A stretch of 64,000 nt of DNA. It comes from Amycolatopsis lexingtonensis. GTDB taxonomy: Bacteria; Actinomycetota; Actinomycetes; Mycobacteriales; Pseudonocardiaceae. Below, piece by piece: positions 32,758 to 40,714 of the stretch; within the stretch, counting starts at the first letter, position 1, and every line of letters starts with the position of its first letter. The position numbers were made by a program, and so were the translations under genes. The notes beneath the pieces were generated by a model that was not told where the DNA came from, searched no databases, and was given only the letters and a program-made list of their open reading frames with translations. The stretch is taken from contig NZ_JADBEG010000001.1 in NCBI RefSeq assembly GCF_014873755.1, positions 9,522,501 through 9,586,500 of the forward strand, written 5' to 3'.

Positions 32758-33612
32758 TCAGCGGATCAGCTCGTCGGCGACCCACCGCACGACGCCGTCC
32801 GGGTACGGGTTCGCCAACCCCAGCACGATGTGCCCGAACCCGGCGCCGGCCGCTTCTTCGATCTTTTCCCGCGTGGCGGCGGGCTTGTCGTAGTCGACCG
32901 GCAGGAAGATCGAGCGGGTGATCTCCGCCGGGTCGCGGCCGATGTCCGCGCAGTAGCGGTCGAGCAGCTTGCTGCGGCCGACGAGGTCGTCGATGTCGCC
33001 GCCGCCGGGGATGTTCCACTGGTCGGCGTGCTCGGCGACCACCCGCAGCGTCGCGCTCGCCCGGCCGCCGATCATGATCGGCGGGTGCGGCCGCTGCACC
33101 GGCTTCGGGTTGCCGAACGCGCCCTTGAGCTTGACGTGCTCACCGTCGAAGTCGAACGGTTTCTCTTCCGTCCACAAGCGACGGATGACCGTGCACGCTT
33201 CGGCGAGCGCGGCGACGGCGTCGTCCTGGGAGTGGTAGGGCAGGCCGTGGCCGTCGTATTCGCGCCGCGCCAGCGGGTGGCTGGGCCGCGACCCGGCGCC
33301 GATGCCGAAGTCGAGGCGCCCGCCGGACACGATGTCCACTGTGGTCGCGATCTTCGCCAGCACCGCCGGCGGCCGGAAGCGGTTGCTGGTGACCAGCAGG
33401 CCGAGCCGGATCCGCTCGGTCTGCGCGGCCAGCGCCGAAAGCAGCGTCCAGCCCTCGAAGATCGGGCCGTCCGGGTCGCCGCCGATCGGCATCAGGTGGT
33501 CGAACAGCCAGGCGTGCTCGATTTCGGGGATCTCGTCGGCTTCGCGCCAGACGCGCTGGATCTCGTCGTAGCCGACGTTCATCGGCGCGGTCAGGATGCC
33601 GAAGCTGGTCAT
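32758..33612 (-). CDS. LLM-class (luciferase-like) flavin/F420-dependent oxidoreductase
   Basis: 284 residues from the ATG at 33612, which shares a base with the AKR stop (TGATG). TIM-barrel features: EIEHAWLFDHLMPIGGDP, ERIRLGLLVTSNRFRPPAVLAKIATTVDIVSGGRLDFGIGAG and HPPIMIGGRASATLRVVAEHADQWN, which is typical of actinobacterial F420-dependent members. The substrate is unknown. It is co-transcribed with the aldo/keto reductase. Confidence 0.88.
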   Translation of the reverse strand: MTSFGILTAPMNVGYDEIQRVWREADEIPEIEHAWLFDHLMPIGGDPDGPIFEGWTLLSALAAQTERIRLGLLVTSNRFRPPAVLAKIATTVDIVSGGRLDFGIGAGSRPSHPLARREYDGHGLPYHSQDDAVAALAEACTVIRRLWTEEKPFDFDGEHVKLKGAFGNPKPVQRPHPPIMIGGRASATLRVVAEHADQWNIPGGGDIDDLVGRSKLLDRYCADIGRDPAEITRSIFLPVDYDKPAATREKIEEAAGAGFGHIVLGLANPYPDGVVRWVADELIR

Positions 33613-34631
33613 CAACGCCTCCGGAGGGACGGGTCGAGCAGGGCGGGCGGGGTGTCGAACTTCTCGTGCGCGGCCAGGTCGACGCCGGGCGCGACGACGG
33701 CGTCGATCTCGTCGAGGACGTCGGCGGGCAGCACGGTGTCGGCCGCCGCGAGCTGCGACTCCAGGTGGCCGAGGGTGCGCGGGCCGATCAGCGCGCTGGT
33801 CACGCCCGGGTGCGCGGTCACGAAGCCGAGCGACAGCTGAATCAGCGAAAGATCCGCCTGGCCGGCGATCTTGACGAGCTTCTCGACGGCGTCGAGCCGG
33901 GCCTGGTTGGCCGGGTCCGTGAGGTCGAAGCGCTGGGGCAGGACCGCCGAGCGGCTGGTCGTGATCTCCTGCCCGGCGCGGACCGCGCCCGAGAGCCAGC
34001 CCGACGCGAGCGGGCTCCAGGCGAGCACGCCGAGGCCGTACTCCTGCGTCACCGGCAGGACGTGCGCTTCGATGCCGCGCTGCAGGATCGAGTAGCTGGG
34101 CTGCTCGGTGACGTACCGGCTCAGGCGGTTTTCCCGCGCGGCCCACTGGGCCTGCACGATCCGGTACGCGGGGAACGTCGACGAGCCGAAGTAGCGGATC
34201 TTGCCCGCGCGCTGGAGGTCGGTCAGCGCGGAAAGCGCTTCCTCGTCGCTCGTGGCGGGGTCCCAGCGGTGCATCTGGTACAGGTCGACGTGGTCGACGT
34301 CGAGCCGGCGCAGGCTGTCTTCGAGGGCCTTGAAGATCCAGCGGCGCGAGGTGCCGCGGTGGTTGCGCTCCTCACCCATCGGCATGGCGGCCTTGGTGGC
34401 GAGCACGAGGTCGTCGCGGCGGTTCTTGATCGCCCGGCCGACCATGACCTCCGACTCGCCCTGGCCGTACATGTCGGCGGTGTCGATCAGGTTGATGCCG
34501 CCCTCGAGGGCGGCGTCGACGATGGCGGTGGCTTCGTCCTGGGTGGTGCGCCCGATCGCGCCGAAGTTCATCGCGCCGAGGGCGAGGGTGCTGACCTGGA
34601 CGCCGGTGCGGCCCAGGGTGCGGTACTGCAT
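33612..34631 (-). CDS. Aldo/keto reductase
   Basis: 339 residues with ribosome site GGAGGAA. Catalytic tetrad visible: Asp and Tyr in LIDTADMYGQGESE, Lys in LVLATKAAM, His in DLYQMHRWDP. NADPH site near the end (SALIGPRTLGHLESQLAA). It reduces an aldehyde or ketone of unknown identity. First gene of a two-gene minus operon, divergent from a TetR gene, with two operator-like palindromes between them. Confidence 0.92.
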   Translation of the reverse strand: MQYRTLGRTGVQVSTLALGAMNFGAIGRTTQDEATAIVDAALEGGINLIDTADMYGQGESEVMVGRAIKNRRDDLVLATKAAMPMGEERNHRGTSRRWIFKALEDSLRRLDVDHVDLYQMHRWDPATSDEEALSALTDLQRAGKIRYFGSSTFPAYRIVQAQWAARENRLSRYVTEQPSYSILQRGIEAHVLPVTQEYGLGVLAWSPLASGWLSGAVRAGQEITTSRSAVLPQRFDLTDPANQARLDAVEKLVKIAGQADLSLIQLSLGFVTAHPGVTSALIGPRTLGHLESQLAAADTVLPADVLDEIDAVVAPGVDLAAHEKFDTPPALLDPSLRRR

Positions 34632-34660
34632 TTCGGGTTCCTCCGTGGAATGATGGCAAG

Positions 34661-34699
34661 CGGAACGTTGCTCCGCTAACCATACGGAGCAATGTTCCG
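34661..34699. promoter_or_regulatory. Paired TetR-type operators between AKR and tetR genes
   Basis: CGGAACGTTGCTCCG (34661-34675) and CGGAGCAATGTTCCG (34685-34699) are two 15-bp palindromes of form CGGARC-N3-GYTCCG, inverted relative to each other and 9 bases apart. One lies next to each divergent start, so the TetR protein probably represses both its own operon and the AKR-LLM operon. Confidence 0.75.
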
Positions 34700-34720
34700 T
34701 TTAGCAACCCGGGAGGTGTG

Positions 34721-35260
34721 ATGGGCAGGCCCAAGCGTGCCGACGCGCAGCGCAACGAGAAGACGCTGCTGGACGCGGCGGCCGCCGTCTTCGTCGCGTC
34801 CGGGGTGAACGCGCCGGTGCGGGACATCGCGGCGAAGGCCGGCGTCGGGATGGGCACGATCTACCGCCACTTCCCGACCCGGTCGGACCTGATCATCGCG
34901 GTCTACCGGCACCAGGTGGAGGCCTGCGCCGAAGCGGGTCCCGCGCTGCTGTCTTCGGCCGCGTCGCCGCACGCGGCGCTGGCGGAGTGGATCGACCTGT
35001 TCGTCGACTTCCTGGTGACCAAGCACGGGCTGGCGGGCGTCCTGCAGGGCGACGGCTTCGCCGCGCTGCACGCGTACTTCCTCGACCGCCTGGTCCCGGT
35101 GTGCGCCGAGCTGCTCGAAGCCGCCGGGCTGACCGCGAAGGTGCGGCCGCTGGAGCTGATGCGCGGGGTGGGCAACCTGTGCATCGGCGCGGAGGACGGC
35201 AACCCGGACTACGACGCGCGCCGGCTGGTCGGGCTGCTCATCGCGGGGCTGCGCGCGTGA
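34721..35260 (+). CDS. TetR-family repressor
   Basis: 179 residues from the ATG at 34721 with GGGAGG upstream. N-terminal helix-turn-helix NEKTLLDAAAAVFVASGVNAPVRDIAAKAGVGMGTIYRHFPTRSDLI, then a helical ligand domain of the kind seen with C-terminal SbtR-like domains (LVTKHGLAGVLQGDGFAALHAYFLDRLVPV). It overlaps the P450 gene by GTGA. It likely controls the AKR, LLM and P450 genes through the two palindromes upstream. Confidence 0.92.
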   Translation: MGRPKRADAQRNEKTLLDAAAAVFVASGVNAPVRDIAAKAGVGMGTIYRHFPTRSDLIIAVYRHQVEACAEAGPALLSSAASPHAALAEWIDLFVDFLVTKHGLAGVLQGDGFAALHAYFLDRLVPVCAELLEAAGLTAKVRPLELMRGVGNLCIGAEDGNPDYDARRLVGLLIAGLRA

Positions 35261-36363
35261 CGGTCGAGCAGCTCACGACCGACCCGTACCCACTGCTGGC
35301 CCGGCTCCGCGCGACCGAGCCGGTGTCCTGGCGGCCGGAGCTGAACGGCTGGCTCGTCACACGGCACGACCTCGCGCTGCACGTCATGCGCGACGCGGCC
35401 ACCTTCACCGTGGACGACCCGCGCTTCTCGACCGCCCGGGTCGTCGGCCCGTCGATGCTCTCGCTCGACGCGGCCGAGCACACCCGGCACCGGACGCCGT
35501 TCGCCCGGCACTTCCGGCCGCGGGAGATCGAGGACCGGTTCGCCGGATTCGTCCGGGCCGAATGCGCCCGGCTCGTCGACGGGTTCGCCGCGGCCGGGAG
35601 CGCGGAGCTGCGGCGGGAACTGGCCGGCCCGCTGTCGGTCGCGGTGGTGGCCCACGCGCTGGGCCTGGACGGCACCGACACGGCGCGGGTGCTGGCCTGG
35701 TACGACGCGATCGTGTCCACAGTGGACGACATCTCGGCGGGCCGCCCGCCGGGTTCCGGGGGCGCGGAAGCGTTCGGTGAGCTGCGCGCGCACATCGAGG
35801 GTGCGGTCGGCCGGCGCTCGCTGCTGACCGAGGCGGCGTCGGCGCTGGAGCTGCCGGCGGTGGTGTCGAACGCGGCGGTGCTGATGTTCGGCGGCATCGA
35901 GACGACCGAGGGCATGATCGCGAACCTCCTGCGGCACCTGCTGCGCGAGCCGTCGCCGTTGGATCGCGCCCTCCTCCCGGCCGCCATCGAGGAGTCCCTG
36001 CGCCTGGAACCCGCGGCGGCGGTCGTCGACCGCTACGCGACCCGCGACGTTTCGCTGGCCGGCGCGTCGATCGCCCGGGGTGACCTCGTGACGGTCTCGC
36101 TCACGGCCGCCAACCGCGACCCGGCGGTGTTCGAGAACCCGGATGTATTTGATCCGAACCGCCCGGACCTGCGCAAACAGCTGGCGTTCGCGCACGGCCC
36201 GCACTTCTGCCTCGGCGCCGACCTCGCGCGCCTGGAGGCGCGGATCGCCGTCGAGACGGTGCTCGACCGGCTGCCCGACATCACGTTGGCGTCGGACGTG
36301 GCGCCGTCGGGACTGGTGTTCCGCAAACCCGCGGCTGTGGAGGCCCGGTGGCTGCCATCATGA
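35257..36363 (+). CDS. Cytochrome P450
   Basis: 368 residues from a GTG overlapping tetR by 4 bases. Haem ligand motif FAHGPHFCLGADLAR, ExxR in EESLRLEP, I-helix GGIETT (acid-alcohol pair replaced by Glu-Thr), and C-helix AEHTRHRTPFARHF. It is shorter than typical bacterial P450s by some 30 residues at the N-terminus. It needs a ferredoxin from elsewhere, since none is adjacent; the Fdx/FdR pair at 40.5 kb could serve. With the divergent AKR and LLM enzymes it suggests a small oxidative or detoxification pathway under one TetR. Confidence 0.92.
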   Translation: MTVEQLTTDPYPLLARLRATEPVSWRPELNGWLVTRHDLALHVMRDAATFTVDDPRFSTARVVGPSMLSLDAAEHTRHRTPFARHFRPREIEDRFAGFVRAECARLVDGFAAAGSAELRRELAGPLSVAVVAHALGLDGTDTARVLAWYDAIVSTVDDISAGRPPGSGGAEAFGELRAHIEGAVGRRSLLTEAASALELPAVVSNAAVLMFGGIETTEGMIANLLRHLLREPSPLDRALLPAAIEESLRLEPAAAVVDRYATRDVSLAGASIARGDLVTVSLTAANRDPAVFENPDVFDPNRPDLRKQLAFAHGPHFCLGADLARLEARIAVETVLDRLPDITLASDVAPSGLVFRKPAAVEARWLPS

Positions 36364-36367
36364 CGGC

Positions 36368-36802
36368 ATGACTGCGTGGCGGGAGTTCGAAGCGGCGGAA
36401 CCGGAGTTCGCGGAGCGCGTGCGGAGGCTGTTCGACGCGCACAAGCACAAGACGATCGCGACGCTGCGGGCTGACGGTTCGCCGCGGATTTCGGGGATCG
36501 AGACGGTTTTCGCGGACGGGGAGCTGACGTTCGGGTCGATGCCGAAGGCGCGTAAGGGTGCGGACCTGGTGCGGGACCCGCGGTTCGCATTGCACAGCGC
36601 GACGGTCGATCCGGTCGAGGGCGCGGAGGCGGAGTGGCCGGGGGAGGCGAAGATTTCGGGCCGGGCGGTGACGGGGGACGGGGAGGCGTTCCGGGCTGAG
36701 ATCGCGGAGGTCGTGCACACGCATTTGAACGCGGCGGCGACGTTGCTGGTGGTGGAGTGGTGGACGCCGGCGGGTGGGCTGCGGAAGGTCGAGCGCGAGT
36801 GA
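36368..36802 (+). CDS. Pyridoxamine 5'-phosphate oxidase-like FMN-binding protein
   Basis: 144 residues from the ATG at 36368, 4 bases after the P450 stop. Split-barrel flavin-binding fold: HKHKTIATLRADGSPRISGIETVFADGELTFGSM, then KGADLVRDPRFALHS and the C-terminal TLLVVEWWTPAGGL. Such proteins bind FMN or F420 and reduce small molecules; no substrate is apparent. Probably co-transcribed with the P450. The short gap after it leads to the split palindromic repeat. Confidence 0.85.
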   Translation: MTAWREFEAAEPEFAERVRRLFDAHKHKTIATLRADGSPRISGIETVFADGELTFGSMPKARKGADLVRDPRFALHSATVDPVEGAEAEWPGEAKISGRAVTGDGEAFRAEIAEVVHTHLNAAATLLVVEWWTPAGGLRKVERE

Positions 36803-36856
36803 GGTGAGTGATGGGCCGGCAAAGTCGGGTCGGTGCGGTCCGCAGCGGTGCGCCAG

Positions 36857-36877
36857 CGTCTTGAATGACTCATTCAG
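36857..36877. repeat. Left part of a 55-bp repeat split by the IS110 element (family 1, copy 5)
   Basis: The 21 bases from CGTCTTGAATG to CATTCAG are identical to the left 21 bases of the copies at 7071 and 12590. The left flank (GGTCCGCAGCGGTGCGCCAG, 36837-36856) also matches. The sequence then changes abruptly to IS DNA; the missing 34 bases resume at 38468. Confidence 0.95.
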
Positions 36878-37108
36878 TCGTTGGTGTCCCTGGCGGGACG
36901 TCCGTGCTGGGGTGAAAATCGTGTCTGGTCGCCTGCGTGACGTCGTGTGTCCTTGGCGCTGGGTCAAGGCCGTCATTCAGTCTGACGCTGGGAGTCGTTG
37001 AGGGTCCTGCATTGTTGCTTCGAGCACGCGAGCCCGGCTTTGGCTCACATCCCTGGCTCCCCGGGTGACCGCCGTTGTCGCTGATGCGAGACCGAAGCGA
37101 GGTGAGTC
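36878..37108 (+). ncRNA. Candidate bridge RNA locus in the non-coding left end of the IS110 element
   Basis: Within this segment GTCATTCAG (36972-36980) equals the left target half-site up to the CAG core, and GGTCCTG (37003-37009) is the reverse complement of CAGGACC, the core plus right target half-site. The order left guide, about 22-base hairpin-capable spacer, right guide is that of the target-binding loop of the IS621 bridge RNA. The donor-binding loop could not be located convincingly (CGAGCC at 37028-37033 matches the right-end terminus over 6 bases only). The ends of the RNA are not known; the span given is the whole left non-coding end. Confidence 0.5.
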
Positions 37109-38374
37109 GTGGAAGAGGTGGACGAACTCGACCAGATCATCGAACGCGTGGCCGGGGTGGATCTGGGCAAGGCCGGTCTGGTCGCGTGTGTGCGGGTGCC
37201 CTCGGACCGGCCGGGCCGACGCCAGCAGGAGGTCCGCTCCTATGACACGTTTTCCCGGTCGTTGCTGGAACTGGCGGACTGGTTGCGGGCCGAGCGGGTG
37301 ACCCTGGTGGCGATGGAGGCCACCAGTTCCTACTGGAAGCCGGTGTTCTACCTGCTGGAAGCCGAAGGGTTCGACTGCTGGCTGCTCAACCCCAAGCACG
37401 TCAAGCATCTGCCCGGCCGCCCGAAGACCGACACCCTGGACGCGGTCTGGCTGGCCAAGGTCGTCGAGCGCGGGATGTGCCGGCCCAGCCTGGTCCATCC
37501 CGCCCCGATCCGGCAGCTGCGGGATCTGACCCGGTATCGCCGCACCCTGATCCAGGACCGGACCCGGGAGAAGCAACGGCTGGAGAAACTGCTGGAAGAC
37601 GCCCAGATCAAACTCTCCAGCGTGATCAGCGACATCCTGGGTGTCTCCGGCCGGGAGATGCTGGAGGCCATGATCGGCGGGCAACGGAACCCGCGGGTGC
37701 TGGCGCAGCTGGCCAGGACCCGGATGCGCACCAAGATCGGGGTACTGGAAGAGGCGCTGACCGGGCATTTCACCGACCACCATGCGTTCCTGACCCGCAC
37801 GATGATCGACCGGATCGACCGGATCAGCGCCGATGTCGAGAAGGTCAACGCCGCGATCGAGGAGGCGATGGCTCCCTTTCGCGCCGCCGCGCAGCGGCTG
37901 GATGAGATTACCGGGATCGGGATCATCTCCGCCCAGGAACTGATCGCCGAGATCGGGGTCGACATGACCCGGTTCCCCAGCCCGGGGCATCTGGTCTCGT
38001 GGGCCAAATTCGCCCCGATCGCGCATCAGTCCGCCGCTACCACCGGCTACGGCTCCACCGGCAAAGGCAACCCGTGGCTGGCCGGGACCCTGGGCGAAGT
38101 CGTGGCCGGTCTCTCTCGCACCCGCACCTTCCTCGGGGAACGCTACCGGCGTCTGGTGCGCCGCCGCGGCAAGAAACGCGCCATCACCGCCGTCGGCAAC
38201 TCCGTCCTCAAGATCATCTGGCATCTGCTGTCCGACCCCGGAGCCCGTTACCAGGACCTCGGCCAGGGCTACTACGCCGACCGGTACACCACGCAACGTC
38301 GCCGCCGCACCCTCATCCGTGACCTCGAACGCCTCACCGGCCAGCACGTCACCCTGCGACCTCACGCCGCCTAG
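37109..38374 (+). CDS. IS110-family DEDD transposase (recombinase)
   Basis: 421 residues from a GTG after a weak GGTGAG ribosome site. The N-terminal RuvC-like DEDD domain has Asp18 (GVDLGK), Glu70 (MEATSSYW), Asp108 and Asp111 (KTDTLDAVWLAK). A coiled-coil region (TREKQRLEKLLEDAQIK) is followed by the Transposase_20 domain (LDEITGIGIISAQELIAEIG), with a putative catalytic serine near Ser308 (IAHQSAATTGYGSTGKGNPWL) and a basic tail. In IS110 enzymes the RuvC acid cluster and this serine cut and exchange DNA within an RNA-guided synaptic complex. The gene is intact and close to usual length, so the element may be active. Confidence 0.95.
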   Translation: MEEVDELDQIIERVAGVDLGKAGLVACVRVPSDRPGRRQQEVRSYDTFSRSLLELADWLRAERVTLVAMEATSSYWKPVFYLLEAEGFDCWLLNPKHVKHLPGRPKTDTLDAVWLAKVVERGMCRPSLVHPAPIRQLRDLTRYRRTLIQDRTREKQRLEKLLEDAQIKLSSVISDILGVSGREMLEAMIGGQRNPRVLAQLARTRMRTKIGVLEEALTGHFTDHHAFLTRTMIDRIDRISADVEKVNAAIEEAMAPFRAAAQRLDEITGIGIISAQELIAEIGVDMTRFPSPGHLVSWAKFAPIAHQSAATTGYGSTGKGNPWLAGTLGEVVAGLSRTRTFLGERYRRLVRRRGKKRAITAVGNSVLKIIWHLLSDPGARYQDLGQGYYADRYTTQRRRRTLIRDLERLTGQHVTLRPHAA

Positions 38375-38464
38375 CCCACCACCCGGGCCCAGGTCCAGGC
38401 CCCGGCTCCGCTGCGCTGCGCCGGGGGCGCTACCGCGCGCCCACGGTCACCTCGATTTACGAGC

Positions 38465-38501
38465 CAGGACCTCCGAAGACCTGAATGAGTCATTCAAGAC
38501 G
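38465..38501. repeat. Right part of the split 55-bp repeat (family 1, copy 5)
   Basis: CAG (38465-38467) followed by the 34 bases GACCTCCGAAG.. to ..AAGACG that complete the repeat begun at 36857-36877. The right flank through about 38546 (GGGGCGAGCGGGTCAC.. to ..GCGCGAC) matches the copy at 7071 except for a few bases. 38547-38668 is the upstream region of the next P450 and contains an AT-richer stretch (AAGTCAACTGCTTGACTTAA) with inverted AAGTCAA/TTGACTT halves that may be an operator. Confidence 0.95.
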
Positions 38502-38593
38502 TGGGGCGAGCGGGTCACTGGCGGCGGAGTGGCCTGGCCGCGCGACTTTGCCCGCTGCCGTGGCATCTCACTGCACCCTGCGCTGCGATCTTA

Positions 38594-38612
38594 AGTCAAC
38601 TGCTTGACTTAA
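38594..38612. promoter_or_regulatory. Inverted repeat AAGTCAA-N5-TTGACTT upstream of the P450 operon
   Basis: AAGTCAA and TTGACTT are perfect 7-bp arms around CTGCT, an AT-rich palindrome in GC-rich surroundings, 57 bases before the P450 start. TTGACT could double as a -35. The TetR protein encoded as second gene of the operon is the obvious candidate to bind it. Confidence 0.6.
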
Positions 38613-38668
38613 CGTCAAACCTTCTCCATCCTCGAAACCAGGGGACATTCACCAACGAGGAGCCCGTG

Positions 38669-39871
38669 ATGACGCCGACCCACACCGACCCGCTGCCGCG
38701 CTTCCCGTTCGAAACCCGGACCGCCCTGGAACCCCCATCCGAATGGGCCGAGTTCCGCGACAAGTGCCCCATCGCCCACGTCGCCCTCGCCAGTGGCGAC
38801 CAAGCGACCCTCATCACCCGCTACGACGACGTCAAAACCGTCCTCTCCGACCCCCGCTTCACCCGCCCGACGCCCGCCGACAACGCCGCGCGGGTCGCCG
38901 ACACCGAATCGGGCGGGGTGTTCAACTCCGAGATGGCCACCGTGCTGCCGCAGCACGGGGAAGCCCATCTCACCTGGCGGCGGACGCTCGGGAAGTGGTT
39001 CACCGCCAAGCGGATGAACGCGCTGCGGCCCGGGATGGCCGCGATGGCCGAGCAGCTCATCGACGACCTGGTCGCCAAGGGCGCGCCCGGGGACCTCAAG
39101 GCGGGGGTCGCCTTCCCGCTGCCCGTCTGGGTCATCTGCGACATGCTCGGCGTCCCCGACGCCGACCGGGACCGGTTCGCGCACTGGTCCGACGTCATGC
39201 TCAGCATGACCCGGTACACCCAGGCCGAGTTCGACGCCGCGCAGCTGGAATTCGGGCAGTACATGGGCGGGCTCATCGCCGGCAAGCGGGCCGAGCCGGG
39301 GGAAGACATCCTGAGCGCGCTGCTGCCCGAAGGGTGGCCGGACCCGATGCTCATCGCCACCGGGATCGGGCTGCTCATCGCCGGGCACGAGACGACCGCG
39401 AACATGATCGCCAAGATGGTGGCGATGCTGCTGGCCGACCGGAGCCGGTGGGAGGCGCTGCTCGCCGATCCGGCGCTCGTGCGCACCGCTGTCGAGGAAT
39501 CGCTGCGGCTGGACGCCAACGCCGGGGTCGGCATGCTGCGCTACCTCGGCGAAGACTTCGAGGTCGGCGGGACCGTGCTGCCGCGCGGCACCACCGCGAT
39601 GTGCAGCATGGCCGCGGCCAACCGGGACGAGCGCGCGTTCGCCGGCGCCGCCGAGATGGACCTCGGCCGCAGCCCGAACCCGCACCTCGCCTTCGGGGCC
39701 GGCGCGCACGCCTGCCTCGGGCAGCCGCTGGCGCGCACCGAGCTGCAGGTCGTCCTGGAAGTGCTGCTGCGCAAGCTGCCTTCGCTCGAGCTGGCCGTCC
39801 CGGCGGACGAACTGCGCCGGGTCGAAGGGCTCGCCGTCGGTGGCCTGCGGGAACTGCCCGTCCGCTGGTGA
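38669..39871 (+). CDS. Cytochrome P450 with dedicated redox partners
   Basis: 400 residues from the ATG at 38669 (GAGGAG upstream; a GTG lies one codon earlier). Haem motif FGAGAHACLGQPLAR, I-helix IAGHETTANM with the usual Glu-Thr-Thr, ExxR in EESLRLDA, and C-helix HGEAHLTWRRTLGKWF. Standard class I bacterial P450, soluble. It is followed by tetR, ferredoxin and ferredoxin reductase genes in one overlapping operon, so the complete electron chain is encoded together. The natural substrate is unknown. Confidence 0.94.
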   Translation: MTPTHTDPLPRFPFETRTALEPPSEWAEFRDKCPIAHVALASGDQATLITRYDDVKTVLSDPRFTRPTPADNAARVADTESGGVFNSEMATVLPQHGEAHLTWRRTLGKWFTAKRMNALRPGMAAMAEQLIDDLVAKGAPGDLKAGVAFPLPVWVICDMLGVPDADRDRFAHWSDVMLSMTRYTQAEFDAAQLEFGQYMGGLIAGKRAEPGEDILSALLPEGWPDPMLIATGIGLLIAGHETTANMIAKMVAMLLADRSRWEALLADPALVRTAVEESLRLDANAGVGMLRYLGEDFEVGGTVLPRGTTAMCSMAAANRDERAFAGAAEMDLGRSPNPHLAFGAGAHACLGQPLARTELQVVLEVLLRKLPSLELAVPADELRRVEGLAVGGLRELPVRW

Positions 39872-40530
39872 CCGACCGGGCGCAGGCGACGCGGGAGCTG
39901 ATCCTGACGGCGGCCGAACGGCTGTACGCCGAGCACGGCGTGCTCGCCGTGTCCAACCGGCAGATCAGCGAGGCCGCCGGGCAGGGCAACAACACCGCGG
40001 TCGGCTACCACTTCGGCACCCGCGCCGATCTGGTGCGCGCCATCGCCCGACGGCACTCCGTCCGGGTCGAGGAGCTCCGCCGGGACATGCTGGCGGAGCT
40101 GGGCACCCGCGCCGGGCTGCGGGACTGGGTCCGCTGCCTGGTGCACCCGTCGACCGAGTACCTGGCGACGGCGGGGCCGCCCAGCTGGTTCGCCCGGTTC
40201 ACCGCGCAGGTGATGACCGAGCCGTCGCTGCGGGCGGTCGTCGCGGCGGAGACGCTGACGTCGCCGTCGCTGGCGCGGACCGTCGAGGGCCTGGCCCGGT
40301 GCCTGCCCGAGCTGCCGCCCGACGTCCGCGCCGAACGCAACGCCATGACCCGGCAGCTGCTGATCCACACCATGGCCGAGCGCGAACGCGCGCTCGCCGA
40401 AGGCGGCGACACCCCGAGAGCCACCTGGCGCGAGGCCGCCACGGGACTGACCGACGCACTGGTCGGCCTGTGGCTCGCGCCCGTCACGAACCACCCGAGG
40501 GAAAGGAACGGCCGTGAAGGTCACCGTTGA
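39868..40530 (+). CDS. TetR-family regulator inside the P450 operon
   Basis: 220 residues from a GTG overlapping the P450 stop (GTGA). Helix-turn-helix TRELILTAAERLYAEHGVLAVSNRQISEAAGQGNNTAVGYHFGTRADLVRAI; the C-terminal ligand domain has WFARFTAQVMTEPSLRAVV, common among regulators of degradation genes. It sits between the P450 and its ferredoxin, so enzyme and regulator are made from the same message, implying autoregulation by substrate. It overlaps the ferredoxin gene by 17 bases. Confidence 0.92.
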   Translation: MTDRAQATRELILTAAERLYAEHGVLAVSNRQISEAAGQGNNTAVGYHFGTRADLVRAIARRHSVRVEELRRDMLAELGTRAGLRDWVRCLVHPSTEYLATAGPPSWFARFTAQVMTEPSLRAVVAAETLTSPSLARTVEGLARCLPELPPDVRAERNAMTRQLLIHTMAERERALAEGGDTPRATWREAATGLTDALVGLWLAPVTNHPRERNGREGHR

Positions 40531-40714
40531 CGAAGAAAAGTGCTGCGGCGCCGGAACTTGCGTGCTGCTCGCGCCGGACGTGTTCGACCAGCGCGAGGAC
40601 GACGGGATCGTCGTCCTGCTCGAGGAGCGCCCCGGCGAGGAGCACCACAAGATCGTCCGGGAGGCGGCCAGCGTGTGCCCCGGCGTCGCGATCTCGGTCA
40701 GCGAGGACGCGTGA
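40514..40714 (+). CDS. 3Fe-4S ferredoxin
   Basis: 66 residues from a GTG with AAAGGAA upstream. Cluster ligands Cys10, Cys16 (KCCGAGTCVLLAPDVF) and Cys55 (SVCPGVAI); the residue at the fourth position of a 4Fe ferredoxin is Ala/Gly, so a 3Fe-4S cluster is expected as in P450-linked ferredoxins. An extra Cys11 adjoins the first ligand. It carries electrons from the reductase encoded next (GTGA overlap) to the P450. Confidence 0.93.
   Translation: MKVTVDEEKCCGAGTCVLLAPDVFDQREDDGIVVLLEERPGEEHHKIVREAASVCPGVAISVSEDA

Larger units (their letters stand above)
36878..38464 (+). mobile_element. IS110-family insertion sequence inserted into a palindromic repeat
   Basis: 1587 bp defined by the break in the 55-bp repeat. 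It contains a 421-codon DEDD transposase gene, a 231-bp non-coding left end and a 90-bp non-coding right end. CAG is present on both flanks (36875-36877 and 38465-38467), so the exact crossover lies within this trinucleotide. There are no long terminal inverted repeats, as expected for IS110. A long non-coding segment upstream of the transposase is where IS110-group elements encode their bridge RNA. Confidence 0.93.
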
